Source: Nannochloropsis oceanica
Taxonomy: Eukaryota; Sar; Eustigmatophyceae; Eustigmatales; Monodopsidaceae
Reading direction: 5' to 3'
DNA: 64,000 nucleotides
Assembly (NCBI GenBank): GCA_004519485.1
Contig: CP038115.1
Coordinates: 1-64,000, forward strand
The notes under the pieces were generated by a model, which was given only the letters and a program-made list of their open reading frames with translations, was not told where the DNA came from and did not search any database. Positions 11,659 through 23,431 of the stretch are shown piece after piece. Position 1 is the stretch's first letter. Each line of letters starts with the position of its first letter. The position numbers and the translations under genes are program-made.

Positions 11659-14600
11659 ATGTCATCTTCCGCCTCCTCCGTGGAAGGGGGAGGCGGTGGC
11701 GAGACCGACAGTTACGGAGTAGGCACCGACGGTGTTAGCACCAGCAGCACCAGCAGCAGTAGAACCAGCAGTCTTCGAGCCAGAGGAGGAGGAGGAGGAG
11801 GAGGGGGAGGAAGAGGAGGAGGAGGAGGAAGAGGAGGAGGAGGATGGGGTGGCGGGGGTGAAAGCGGAGGGCCAGCATCATTACTACCTCAACCGCAAGG
11901 TTTCACGTGCTTTGCTTGCCGGATCGCGAAAGGTACAAAATAGACAGTGGATAGTTCTTGGTCCGTGTGTTAATGAATGTTGACCATTCCCCCCTCTCCT
12001 TCCTCCCTCTCTCCACCACCATCCCCATGTATACCTCCAGTCCGCTGCGATAAAACGGCACCTTGCGGTCGGTGCCAGCTTTTATCCCTGGAGTGCATTT
12101 CTCAAGGGAAAGGCCCTGGTCGACCGATCAAGACCGCGATGCCCTATCAAAAGAGGGCGGCCCGTGCGGGCATCATGGCAGCAGCAGCAGCAGCGGTACG
12201 ACAAACACCTTCAGCAACCGAAGCAGCGGCAGCAGCAGCAGCAGCAGCATCAGCGACAACGGCGACAGCAGCGAATGCTAGTCGCGGGGAAAATAGACAT
12301 GGGAATGGGAAAAGAATGCCGGAATTGCATTTCTATCATCGACAGCAGCAGCAACAACAGCAGCAACAACAACAGCAGCAGCAGCAGCAGCAGCATCGAC
12401 AACAACAACAGCAGCAGCAGCGTCGACAGCGGGGCCGACAACAACAGCAGCCGCAGCAGCAACCACCAACTCTTCTTCCCTCTGGTCCCTCAATCGATAC
12501 CACCATCCTTCCGTCAGTCGATATGGCCGGGTTAAGCGCTCTCTCCATCTCTCTCCCTACCTCCAAACGCCCTTTCCCCCCCTCTTCCTCCTCGACCTTA
12601 TTTTCCTCCCCATCTTCCTCCTCCCTCCCTTCCTTCTCCCCCACGCCCAGGCCCACTGTCTCAGACGGAAGGGCAGGAGGAGGGGACGGAGGAGGGAGAG
12701 GAAGAGGGGGAAGAACCTTGCAGACAGACGGAGGAGGAAGGCAAACTTGGCCCATGGAGGGAGATGCGGAGGGAGGGAGGGAGGGAGGGAGGGAGGGAGA
12801 AGGGGGATGGGAGCTGGAGGTCGGTCAACCCAATAAGGTTCAGCGACGAATCAGAATGGCCACCTTTCCGGTGCCAGGTGGGGGAGGGAGGGAGGGAGGG
12901 AGGGAGGGAGGGAGGGAGGGAGGGAGGGAGGGGAGGGAAGGAACGAAAAGCCGACCCTTGACATCAAGCGACCGCCTCATCCCTTTTTTCTTCTTCCCCC
13001 CTCCCTCCTTCCCTCCCTCCCTCCCTCCCTTCCTCCCTTCTCCCCCCGCCCTTCCTCTAGAGCGCTTGGCGGAGCTCATGACGGGAGCTTTGTCTCGAGC
13101 TTTAGACATGCAGACGGTCGACCACAAGAAAGCTCTCGCTGTCCTGTAAGTATCCCTCCCTCCCTCCCTCCCTCCCTCCCTCCCTCCCTCCCCTCCTTTC
13201 TCTCTTCAACATTTATGGTCGAAATTTCCACCACTCGAACGAACACAGAGAGTGAGGGGCGCTGGCCCCTCCCTCCCTCCTCCCCTCCCTCCGTCACTGC
13301 AACCATTCCCCCCCCCCCCTTCCCTCCCTCCCTCCCTCCCTCCCCTCCCCCCCCAGCCGCCTTTGGTCCCTCTGCGCCTACACCACCGGCGTCGATCACA
13401 CATGGGGTTTGCTTGTCAATGCCTCCCACCTCCTCCAGCGCGCGGGCCACCGCCTCACTCACACGCGAGAGTGGGTGTTTGTCGGACCCGAAGCCGAGAG
13501 CACCTTGACAGGTACGGCCTTGCCCTTCCTCCCTCCTTCCCTCCTTCCCTTCCTCCCTCCCTTCTTTCTTTTTCACTCGCTCAGCCTCCCTCCCTCCTTT
13601 CCACCTGCGCACCCTCCCTCCCTCCCTCCCTCCTCCTCAGTGACCAACCCCTCCTTCGACTGGAATGACATACCCGAAGCCCTCCGCCTCCTCGATGACG
13701 GAGGCGTCTCGGCCATCTCCTCCTACGTGTATATCGACGGGATCTTCCGCATGTTCACGAACCAAACGTTCTCGGAGGTAAGCCCAGCCCTCCCTCCGTC
13801 CGTCCCTCCCTCCCTCCGTCCGTCCCTCCCTCCCTCCCTCCCACCCTCCCTCCCACCCTTCCTCCCTTCCTCCCACCCTCCCTCTCTCCCTCCTTCCCTC
13901 CCTCCTTCCCTCTAGATGTTTATGGATCCCGAGGAGTGTAATGGTCGTATGGCGGATGAGAAGATCATGCCTGTCTTTGTCTGGACGCGGTAGGGAGGGA
14001 GAGAGGGAGGGAGGTTTATATCCGCCCGTGTATTTCTTGACTTGCTCGGGTCATCGCTGGTGGCAGAACGCTTACCTTTCCCTCCCTCCCTCCCTCCCTC
14101 CATTTAGCTGCTTCGACGAGAGAGAAAAGGTGGCTTTTTTGGAGCTGATGATATCTGTCGCTTACACTCAAGGCTCCAACGCCGGAGAAGCCTCCCGTGT
14201 CCTTAATGTAAGCACCCACCCTCCCTCCCTCCCTTCCTTCCTCCCTCCCCTTCTCCCTCCCACATCCTTGCTCTCTTCTCTGCTCACCTACCCTCCCCTC
14301 CCTCTCCTCCTTTCTCCCTCCCTCCCTCCCTCCCTCCCTCCCTCAGGCCCTCGATCGTCATGGAATGCACATTCCCTGCTTGGTCCGAGCCCGTTACATG
14401 TTCCTCAATCAGGTACCGCCCTCCCTCCCTCCCTCCCTCCCTCCCTCCCTCCCTCCCTCCCTCCCTCCCTCCCTCCCTCTCCCTCTTCCTCCCTTCCTCC
14501 CTCCCTCCTTCCTCCCTCCCTCCCTCCCTCCCTCCCTCCCTCTCAAACCTCCTCCAACCCCCACTTCCTCCCTCCCTCCCTCTCCCTCTCCCTCCCTCCC

Positions 14601-15984
14601 TCCCTCAGGGCTCCTACTGCTCTATGGTTGTCTCCTTCTTCCCCCTCCCCCTTCCCTCCCTCGAAGGGCCCTCTTCCATCACTAGCCGCGCCCTCACCAT
14701 CACTCCACACGGGTGCTCCCTCTCCTCGTCCTCCCCCGCTGCCTCCCCCCCTTCCTACGCCTGGGCGGTGGAACGAGAGGGGGGGGAGGAGGGAGGGTGG
14801 GAAGGAGGAGGAGGAGGAGGAGGAGGGGGGGGTGGAAGGGAAGGAGGAGGAGGGCGAGGAGGAGAAAGAGGAGGAAGAAAAGGCTCACCAGCATACCTAC
14901 CTATCCAGGAAGAGGAAGGAGAGGAGGGGGAGGAGGGGGAGGAGGGAGAGGAAGAGGAAGAGGGAGGGAGGGAGGGAGGGGAGAAGGATTTTGATGCAGT
15001 TCTGGCCCGGCTGGATATACCAGCACTTGCCCTTCATCCCTCTCAGAGAGCGCGGTGGAGCGTGGAAGGGGGGGAGGGAGGGAGGGAGGGAGGGAGGGAG
15101 GACGTGGTGAAGGCGGAAGGCTCGTCTTCTGCGTCTCAACACCACCACCTCCAGCAGCAGCAGCACCAACAGGTGCAGCAGCAGCAGTGTCAAACAGCTG
15201 AATATTCACCCTCCCATTGGTCCTCTCCCCCTTCCTCCTCCTTTTCCTGCCCCTCCTCCTCTTTCTCCAGCTCCTCCTCCTCCTCCTCCTCGATCTCGGA
15301 CTCCTCCTGCTGTTCCTCAAACACCTGTCCCTCTGTCCCGTCCTCCCTCCCTCCCTCCCTCCCCCCCTACCTCGGCCTGCAACCTGGTGTCTTTCCACCG
15401 GCAAGCGAGGAGATTATGCACGAAAGGTAGGGAAGAGGGAGGGAGGGAGGGAGGGCGGGAGGGCGGGAAGGAGGATGGATTATGATCACATTTGTCGTTT
15501 CTTCACACACTCAATCATTTCTCTCTTCCTCACTTCCTCAATCCCTCCCTCCCTCCCTCCCTTGTACAGCTACGCGACATGGATAGCAGCTGCTCAGACG
15601 ATTCTGCCTCCCTCAAGGAGAGGGGGAGGACGAGGAAGGGAGGGAGGGAGAGGGGGAGGGGGAGGGAGAGGGAGGGGGAGGACCACAAAGACTGCGCGTA
15701 CATTTGTCCAACGGCGAATGGAGGAGATGGAGGCAAAGGGAGGAGGGAGGGATGGAGGAAAGGAAGGAGGGAGCGAGGGAGGGAGGGAAGGATGGCTTGG
15801 TACCGCTACTGGTCAACGGAACGTCCATAACGCAGTGGTCGTAGAGGCAATGGTGCATGAAGGCGGGGAGGGAGGGGAGGAGGGAGCAGGAGAGAAGAAG
15901 GAATTGACAGCATTGGAGCCTCTAGACATGCCGTCTTTGGAAGACCTCGAAAATTATTTCTTTGGGGAGGAGGAGTGGGGATGA
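11659..15984 (+). CDS. Zn(II)2Cys6 binuclear cluster transcription factor
   Basis: This is a nuclear DNA-binding regulator of the fungal-type Zn2Cys6 class. Exons: 11659-11932, 12041-12877, 13061-13145, 13357-13511, 13641-13777, 13916-13989, 14108-14207, 14347-14412, 14609-15426 and 15570-15984, giving 986 residues in frame. The six cysteines fit C-x2-C-x6-C-x5-C-x2-C-x6-C exactly. The first two lie in exon 1 and four in exon 2. The basic GPGRP segment follows the cluster, then Ala and Gln repeats. Exons 3-8 encode a globular region (LERLAELM, WSLCAYTTG, MFTNQTFSE, CFDEREKVAFLEL, GMHIPCLVRARYM) that resembles a PAS-like regulatory domain, though I cannot assign it firmly. The C-terminus is low complexity and ends acidic (LEDLENYFFGEEEWG), a plausible activation segment. 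A Zn2Cys6 regulator named ZnCys is known to control lipid accumulation in Nannochloropsis; identity with that gene is only a possibility. Confidence 0.88.
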
Positions 15985-17012
15985 TGGGGAGGGAGGGAGG
16001 GAGGAAGGGCGGGCGTGTATGTAAGAAGTTATGAGTGGTGAAGACAGAGCGGCAAATTCGAAATAGAGGAAGAGTAAGGATACAATAGACACGAATACGC
16101 ACAGTTTTTAATACTCATATAGCCAAATCGAGTGGAGGGAATGATATGCTGAATGGCCATGCATTCGCACACTTTTTAACACATATCAAAGTCAAAACGA
16201 GTGAATGAAACGATATGCTGGAAAGTGACGAAGACGCAGGAAATATATATAGAGAGAGAAAAAGAGTAAAGTCCTGTGCTTTACAAAGCGAATGCGTCCG
16301 TACCGTCCTCCAAGATATCAAGAGCAGCAAGGACGGGCGTAAATTAAACCGAGAAATTAGACAACCACGTCATGAAACACACAGGCACATCTTGTAATGA
16401 AAAGTGGAGGAAAGCAGTCTCAGAGTGTAGAAGTCGGCTGAATGGTACAGAAAACCACGAATTAACGAATGTGAAAAGCGGCAGAGAAAGAATGCCATGT
16501 AAAGACACAAGAAGAATGAACTCAGTGAGAACCTCAGGGTATTGAGAGTGTATGGATGGGCAGCTGGAAAATGCATTTTCTGACCCCCCATGCGATTTAT
16601 TAATTTACTGTGCTGCTATTAAAACCCATACTATTCAAAATTTAGCCTTAATTCTTCTTACCTCTTGATTCTCCTCCCTGATTCTACAGTTTATCCGCTG
16701 TACAATGCTAGGAAATGCCGGGCGCGTATAGTAAAGGGTGTGTTTGCCATGAAAAAGAAAGAAACGACGGATCATTGTCAATAAATGATAACAACACACG
16801 CTTATGCTTTTCATACGACAAAAGCGTATTTCCTTTTCATCTTTGGTGTTGGGTGGGCTATGATATGAAAAGGCGACCGAGGCCGTAGGTACATGGGTAG
16901 GAGGTTGGCAGGCGTCAGACTCGAACGCTCCTTCTCCGCTCCGATTGTGTTGCCTTTCACTCACACGTGTACATCTACACCAACACCGACACAACGCAAT
17001 AAACACGCAGAC
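15985..17012. other. Intergenic, no gene recognised
   Basis: This is an AT-richer stretch holding the 3' end of the Zn2Cys6 gene and the promoter of the next gene. Two loosely similar segments lie at about 16120-16160 and 16190-16225 (each with GAGTG followed by GATATGCTG). No coding pattern is seen. The sequence just before the next ATG is rich in ACAC, as is common ahead of starts in this window. Confidence 0.5.
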
Positions 17013-17981
17013 ATGTCTGAGTCCTACCGCAAGGCCGTCGGTGGACGTCTCAAGATTGGCGGCAAAGAAGTGGACGTGTAAGTGTGAGCGGGAAGAGGCA
17101 AGGTACTCCATGACGAATGAAGTAATGCACAGGTCCATCACTATTATATGTCCTCTCCCTTAACGATCGTCCCGCCCTCTCCCCGCATTTCTTTTTCCAT
17201 TTTATGACCGGCTCGTTCTCCACCAGTACTGTCCCATCGTTTGTTGGTCCGGCCGCGCTTCTCCCTCCTCCCCACTCCGTCCCATCCTTCTTCCCATCTT
17301 CCCCCCCCTCGCGGCCCAAACCTCTAAAACCTACCGCATCTACCCACTCCAAACAGCAAGAAGAAAAAGAAGTCCCACAAGAAGAAACGTGCCCGTGACA
17401 AGGATGACGACGGCGACCATCCGACAAGCAGCAGCTCTCGTTCCCGCAAAGAAGATGTGGATGGGGAGGAAGGGGGGGAGGAAGCTCCCTTCCTCCAAGC
17501 CAAGCAAGGCACAGGCCGTATAACGACCAGCGGACAGATCGTCACGGGCTATGAGACAGAATTTCTGCGAGAATTGAGGGTCAATGATGCATTAATCATC
17601 ACGCATCCCTCCACTTTCATCGAGGAAACCCGGATCATTAAAATGATTGTCTCGAATAGCGGCATGTCCCTCTCCAGTGGCTTCTCCACGGACCTCATAA
17701 GCACAACAGGGTTCCGGTACCTTCATCCACCTGAAGAAGAGGGGGAGGATGGGAGGGAGGCCCGGGAGGAGGAGGGGAGGAAGAGGGAGAAAGCGGGGGA
17801 GGAGGACAAGGCGTTTGGGACCTACGGAGGAGGGGGAGGGACGAAGCTTGTGTACAGGGTGAAGAAAGGAGGGGTATATGGTGGATATAAGATCGTGACA
17901 GAAGACACGGGCGCGGCCTTGTCGCGGACGGAGTTGTTGGAGAGGAGATTGCAGCACAAGAGTGATCGACACGCGAATTAG
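17013..17981 (+). CDS. Conserved Lys-rich protein of unknown function (FAM32A-like N-terminus)
   Basis: Two exons, 17013-17077 and 17357-17981, join in frame to give 229 residues. The N-terminus (GGRLKIGGKEVDV followed by a KKKKK and KKKR block) resembles the start of FAM32A-type nuclear proteins. The middle (QGTGRITTSG, then FSTDLISTTGFRY) is a compact beta-rich looking region, and the C-terminus returns to basic with LLERRLQ. It ends at TAG 17979-17981. No catalytic motif is visible. A nuclear role is suggested by the basic patches only. Confidence 0.75.
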
Positions 17982-18419
17982 GGATGGAAGGAGAAAAGGC
18001 GAGCTAAAGCAGAAGTTGAAAAGACGAAGTTGTAATGTTATGGGTCCTTGCAGGCTCTTATATACGTCGTGTCTATGTAAACGTCAATGCTTTCTTTTGC
18101 TAACTTAAATTGCTGCCTTGAATGTGTGTCAAGTCTTTTCCATGACACTCATGCACTCTATGTAAGTAACCGGGAGGTTTAAGAGTGCAGCGAGTCTTTG
18201 CACAAAGCCCACAATGCTTGCAATGGATGCTGCGGGACTTCCCTCTCAAAATATGTGACTGGTGGCAGGGTGTGTGGAGCGTGTGCGTTTTGGAATGGGA
18301 CGGTAGGAGGCAGGCATTGTTTTTTTTCACTCGCCACGTACGCGTGCTGCTTCTATCATACCCGCACCACCCACACGCTAAACACCACTCAACCACACAG
18401 AGAATCCCAAGAAGAGAAA
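17982..18419. other. Short intergenic region
   Basis: This lies between two tandem plus-strand genes and contains the 3' end of one and the promoter of the next. No gene is seen. A run of CACCAC/ACAC precedes the heme lyase ATG. Confidence 0.5.
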
Positions 18420-19477
18420 ATGGCACGAGCAGCGGATACTGAGGCTGGCGGGGGATGTCCTGTGAAAGGCAGTGGCAGCAGCAACAGTAGCGCAAGCAAC
18501 GAGGTACGTCTTGATAGCCCCTCTTCTCTTTCTACCCCTCGTCTACCACCTCATCCAATGCACCACCACCACTACCATACGCGTATCGCCAGAGCTCTGC
18601 CACGCCCACTTCCAGCACAAATGTTGGTATCTTCTCTGGTATTGGTGCCTGGTTTGGCAGCGGCAAGCCCACCGCAGGCGGCAACCCCAACCCCAGCAGC
18701 AGCAGCAGCACCGACGGGTGTCCGGTCAAAGGCAGCCCACCCCCTCCCATCAATCCTCTCAACAACGAACGACTGTACTCCCAATCGCCCCATGCCACGC
18801 AAACTGTTCCCCTATCGACGTCTCGGCAAGTCTCGTCTATACCTAAGTCTGACTACACACCTAAGCACCAACCTAAGTGGGTCGAGGATAAGTGGGTGTA
18901 TCCTTCCGAGCAGCAGTACTATAACGCCATGAAGTCCAAGGGCTTTAACCCCCTCCCCCAAGACGTGCACATCATCCTGGCCATCCACAACGCGGTGAAC
19001 GAGCAGGGCTGGAATCAACTTTTAGAATGGGAGAAGGTGCATTCGGCCACCCCTCCCAAGCTGAAGCGTTTCATGGGCCGCCCGCAAGATTTGTCGCCAA
19101 AGGCTGCGCTGCTGTGGATTACCGGGCAAGCCAACCGGCCGTTTGACCGACACGATTGGGTGGTGGAGAGGGAAAATGGGAAGGAAGTGCGGTATGTCAT
19201 TGATTTTTACACGGGGCAGACTGACCCCAAAGATCCGAAGCCTGTGTCGATGCATCTGGACGTGAGGCCTGCCCTGGACTCGGGTGACGCGCTAAAAATG
19301 AGGGTAGGAAAGGCAGTGGACGAATGGAAGGAGGAGTGGTTCGGAAGGGAGGGAGGGAAGGAGGGAGTGGTACCGTCGTGGCTGGCGGCGGCAGCGGCGA
19401 TGGTGGGAGGGGAGGGAAAGAAGGAGGGAGGGGCGCCGCGAGCTGTTCCTGGGGACGCGCGGGCGGCCACCAAGTGA
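18420..19477 (+). CDS. HCCS: Cytochrome c heme lyase (holocytochrome c synthase)
   Basis: This enzyme attaches heme covalently to the CXXCH motif of apocytochrome c (and c1) in the mitochondrial intermembrane space. Exons 18420-18503 and 18593-19477 give 322 residues. The N-terminal part has two Cys-Pro heme-regulatory motifs in the form CPVKG, one in each exon. The core follows the family order: SIPKSDYTPKHQ, WVYPSEQQYYNAMKSKGF, IHNAVNEQGWNQLLEWE, then LSPKAALLWITG, FDRHDWVVER and VRYVIDFYTG. The conserved His of the IHNxVNE motif and the DxRPALD region are present. The C-terminal 70 residues are Gly/Glu/Ala-rich and atypical. The short intron is one of the few not made of CCCTCC repeats. 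Confidence 0.95.
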
Positions 19478-20105
19478 GTGTGTTGTAATTGAAAGTCAAT
19501 GACAAGCGAAGAAGAGCGCAATGCTTGAATGAAAGAGAGAGAGAGGGGGGATGAGAGCCGGTTGTGATATGGGTACAGACCGTGACTACGCGTTGCTTCG
19601 GATTTTCCTTCCATCCTCCCCCCCCTCGTCTTTTGTAGCCTTGTCCTTTGCGTGTTTCGTTCTCCAGCTTCTCTGCTACCCTTATCTATCCAGCACGGTG
19701 TATCTGTTGTTAACATCGAAGTCAACGGGCCCTGCTTTAGATGCTGCGGCTTCTCAGCCTGACCTCTGCCTCCGTCTCTTTCTTCTTGCCTTATTTCCAC
19801 ATCCACTCCAAGTAGAGCAACACTCAGCCTTTGTTATACACGTGCAGGTAATTGTACGATTCGAATCATTTCACTCTCTACAATCATTATACACCATCAG
19901 TATCAACCGTCTTCGCATCCACCCAAGTCCTCTGCCCCCGCAACACATCCTCCCTCCCTCCCTCCCTCCCTCCCTCCCTCCCTCCTTCCCTCCCTCCCTC
20001 CCTCCCTCCCTCCCTCCTCCTTCCTTCCCTCCCTCCCTCTCTCCTTCCCTCCTTCCCTCCCTCCCTCCCTCCCTCCCTCCCTCCCTCCCTCCCTCCCTCC
20101 CTCCC
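19478..20105. repeat. Intergenic region ending in a 150-bp CCCTCC tract
   Basis: The first 470 bases are ordinary sequence without a recognisable gene. From about 19949 to 20105 the plus strand is almost pure (CCCT)n with a few CCTT interruptions. Unlike most such tracts, it is not clearly inside an intron of an identified gene. It could lie downstream of the minus-strand gene that ends at 20106. Confidence 0.6.
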
Positions 20106-21210
20106 CTATAATCCAGCGGCGCGCTCAATGGATGGGGCGTAGACACAAATTTCCCCGTATGTCCAATCGATCTCCGCGTTCAAGTCCACCCAGAGGTCCC
20201 AGCGTGCCAACTCAGCCTGGGCGTGGGGGAGGGAGGGAGGGAGGGCGGGAGGGAGGGAGGGAGGGAGGGAGGGCGGGAGGGAGGGCGGGAGGGAGGGAGG
20301 GATGGAGCGATCAGGGGTTTTGGAAGGGGAAAATGGCTGAGGGTGGTCATGAACGTCGCGAGGAATATCCTGGACAGATCCAATCCAGCGGAATAAAGGG
20401 CGCTGCTGCTGTGGCTGCTGCTGATGCAAAAGGTGTCACCACCGTTTCCTGCTCCTCCATCATCATCCTTTCCTTCCTCTCCTCCCCCCCTTTCCTTCCT
20501 CTCCTCCCCTCCTTTCCTTCCTCTCCTCCCTGCCTTCCTCCCCCTCCTCCTGGCCATGCCCATCACCCTCCCCCGGAATATCTTCTCCTTTTCCTCACTC
20601 TGAAAGCTGTCCTTCACCACACCCTCCAACACGGAGGCCACCCTGTCCCGCCTCTCTTTCAAGGTCTGCCTCCTCCTGCCCCCCGGCCCCCCTCCCTCCC
20701 TCCCTGCCTCCCTTCCTCCCTTGCCACCGTCCATCACTTCCGCGTCTCCCTTCACCTGTCTATGCGTTTGTCCCTGCTGCAGCGGCTCCTGCGCGCGGAC
20801 AGGGAGGGAGGGAGGTGGGGAAGAAAAGGGGAAAAGGCCCGTTCGACGGGCGTTATTGTGCCCGGTGTGGGCTTGATAGTGGGGGACGCGGGGAGGTGTG
20901 GAAGGAGGGTAGGAGGGTGGGAGGGAAGGACAGTTGGAAGGAGGGAGGGTGTTCTTTTTTGCCTTGGTCCTCGCTGCCTTCTGTTGAGGCGTCAGTCTTT
21001 CTTCCCCCATGGCCACGGCCCGGCGGGTGATGGTAATGGAGGAAGAGGAGGAGGAGGAGGAGGAGGAGGAGGAGGAGGAGGAGGAGGAGGAGGAGGAGGA
21101 GGAGGAGGGAGCCTTGGCCAACGGCTGGACGCCAGAAACCGTTTCTTCCCCTGTTGCTCGGGCTTCCTTCTTTGCGTTCCAAGACTCAGCCTTGACCCCA
21201 CCCTCGGAGA
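20106..21210 (-). CDS. Uncharacterised gene, structure uncertain
   Basis: I do not recognise this gene. Two segments look coding on the minus strand. The last one starts after a CAG acceptor at 20217, begins AELARWDLWVDLN, continues through WTYGEICVYAPSIE and stops at 20106. An upstream segment around 20400-20680 encodes a basic helical stretch with RDRVASVLEGVVK and IFRGRVMGMARRR. Further upstream (about 20850-21210) there is a poly-Ser run translated from a GGA repeat and TPQQKAARTKAKKN. I could not resolve the donors, so the segments may belong to one gene or two. The helical segment recurs in two more copies at 22.0-22.5 kb. Confidence 0.35.
20402..20730 (-). repeat. Left arm of inverted duplication (partner 22008-22312)
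   Basis: The reverse complement of this segment matches 22008-22312 almost base for base over its central 170 bp, and with small indels beyond it. The shared part includes the stretch encoding RVASVLEGVV and IFRGRVMGMA. The arms are about 1.3 kb apart and face each other. Confidence 0.85.
21040..21108. repeat. GGA trinucleotide repeat
   Basis: A run of about 23 GGA/GAG units. It reads as poly-Glu on the plus strand and poly-Ser or poly-Leu on the minus strand. It probably lies inside the uncertain minus-strand gene as a serine run. Confidence 0.85.
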
Positions 21211-22007
21211 TTCTTGGTAGCAAAATCAACAAATGGGTGGGCCTTGCTTGAAGTCTTGTCTGGTACGTGCCCACGTTATCTCCTGCCTGTGCGGGTAGGT
21301 TATACATGTTGTGAGTAAAAAGTCGAGTGAATGAGCCGGGAGAGGCAAATGTCATTACCTGACCGTGACTTATCAGTCGTATGCGACCGTTCATGCCTAA
21401 GCGACAAACTATTTTTCGTCCCTCTGCCCTTTCTCTCCCCCCTCCTCTCCCCCTCGCCTTTCATCGATTACCTGACAATAACCATTCACTCACAGCCCCA
21501 CCGTTATCCTCCACCTATAAAACTCATTGATTTTCTAGTCGTCGTCGCTTTAGGGTCAGACCACGCACCGCATTTCCATGGCTCGGCAGACTACCGGTGA
21601 TACATAAACAGACGACACAAGTCCACGAAGTAAGACTGTAGACGGTGGAATCAAGACTGAGGAAATTAAAATCGCACTCAAAGCCTTTGCTATTGATAGG
21701 GCTTACTTGGAGGCATTGGCCACCTTAACGGGTTGTGCTTCGTGAAAAGGAAGGAAAGAGGGAACAGGGAAGGAGGGAGGGAAGAAAGGCCCGAGGAAAG
21801 TTCAGCGGAGACTTGCTCGGGGTTTTAATGGAGCATTTAAGGAAAGAAAGGTAAAAGACAAGAGATAATAGTGACCGCGAGAATGAAGAAAATACAGACA
21901 TGAAATGCGAAATGAAAGAGAAGTTGGAAAGCAGCGGCAGCAGTAACACGGGCAGGGGCAGTGGACGAAAGACGTGGAAGGTGTGAAAGGTGTTGAAACA
22001 AGAAGGA
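21211..22007. other. Intergenic, no gene recognised
   Basis: This is the spacer between the inverted-duplication arms. It contains promoter-like AT-rich sequence around 21480-21700 but no open frame with coding character. Confidence 0.4.
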
Positions 22008-22312
22008 AGGAAGGCAGGGAGAGAGGGAGGGGGGCAGGGGGGCAGGAGGAGGCACCTTGAAAGAGAGGCGGGACAGGGTGGCCTCCGTGTTGGAGGGTGT
22101 GGTGAAGGACAGCTTTCAGAGTGAGGAAAAGGAGAAGATATTCCGGGGGAGGGTGATGGGCATGGCCAGAAGGAGAGGGAGGAAGGCAGGGAGGAGAGGA
22201 AGGAAAGGAGGGGAGGAGAGTGAGGTGGAAAGGATGGTGATGAAGGAAAAGGGGAAGCAGGAAACGGTCTTGACGTCTGCAGCATAAGTAGCAGCAGCAG
22301 TGTCACCACCAC
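22008..22312 (+). repeat. Right arm of inverted duplication (partner 20402-20730)
   Basis: This is the near-identical inverted copy of 20402-20730. It carries the same open segment (KERRDRVASVLEGVVK, then IFRGRVMGMARRR), now on the plus strand, ending at a TAA near 22287. No start, promoter or further exons are obvious, so it may be a gene fragment. Confidence 0.8.
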
Positions 22313-22515
22313 CTTCTACTTCCCCTCCTCCACCACCACACCCTCCACCTCGTCCTCCCTCCCTCCTCTCCTCCTTCCCTTCCCAGCCTACCACCCTTCT
22401 CTGGGCCATGTCCACAATCCTACCCCAGAATATTATTCCCTCCGCATCACCCTTCAAGCTCTCTTCTACCACGTCCATCAACATCGAGGCCACCCTTTCC
22501 AACTTGTCTTCAGTT
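22300..22515 (-). pseudogene. Diverged third copy of the RVASxL helical module
   Basis: On the minus strand this encodes LERVASMLMDVVEESLKG, then IIFWGRIVDMAQRR, which aligns residue by residue with the module at 20.5 and 22.1 kb. DNA identity is much lower than between those two, while the spacing and hydrophobic positions are kept, so this copy is older. It sits tail to tail with the 22008-22312 copy. Intact flanking exons were not found, so it is called a fragment. Confidence 0.55.
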
Positions 22516-22540
22516 CATTGCTTCCTGCCGCAAACTTGAA

Positions 22541-23431
22541 TTCACCTCCTCCCCCCGCCGTACCATTCCTGCATCGAAAGGTGGATGTGTAGGGATGGGC
22601 ATAAGAGTCAAGGAGTGTTTGAAGTATTTTTTAAATAACAAAACAAGGTGCGTGATGATGGAGTCGTCGTTATGCGGGAACGTTCGGCAGGTGTCTTGCG
22701 CACGACACAGCAAGGAAGACAAGCAGCCTCGGCGAATACAATGACCACACACCCCGGCCTCACATTATCAAGCAATGAAAGATGGGGAGGCCTAAAGGAA
22801 AGCTAAGAAAAACATAACTCAAGGAATGTGCCACAAATGCTTGCTGTATGGATCGCCTATGCTTGTACTTTGGAATGGTCTCCTCCCTGACCCCCTTTGT
22901 ACGCACCAACGTGCTAACGCGAGGGGCACGTTGTCCTTTACCACAACAACCCCACATTGGTGAAGCCACGATACCGAGTAACGTTTCGAAATTCTGAAAA
23001 TATTCATTTATGCCCCTCTGCCACTACTTTTGTGCAAACGCACATGATCTCCCCCAAAAAATATAACCCCCTGCGGGTATGTCTGTTGGAGACCCCAACT
23101 CGATCGCCAGACGACCTCTCCTCCTTTCATCTTTCATGTACTCCCACCGAGGCCATAGCGTCGATGGGTGCACTTTAAGACTTGAAAAGAGCACGCAAAG
23201 TTATGTTAGCATTGATGGTTATCTGTATCACGGTGATGGCTCGCTTGGCAAGCAAGGGCTTTCCTCAGCCGCCCATCCCCTGCAGACTCGTCCACTCTGT
23301 TCGGTGCAAAGCGCGAGCGGACAACAGACACTTAATCCCTCACTCGCACATACCCCGCTCACACATCCACGTACAGAACAGAAGCAGGAGTAGCATCGTC
23401 CTGGCGTGATCTTTTTACGTCCGCGGCTACT
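22541..23431. other. Intergenic, promoter side of leucyl-tRNA synthetase
   Basis: No gene is recognised. The stretch immediately before 23432 contains CACTCGCACATACCCC-type sequence, similar to that upstream of other starts in this window. Confidence 0.5.

Noticed and set aside
13357-14412. Further exon-start duplications in the Zn2Cys6 gene
   Set aside because: I compared introns there with their downstream exons and found only repeat, with no copied acceptor-plus-exon segment.
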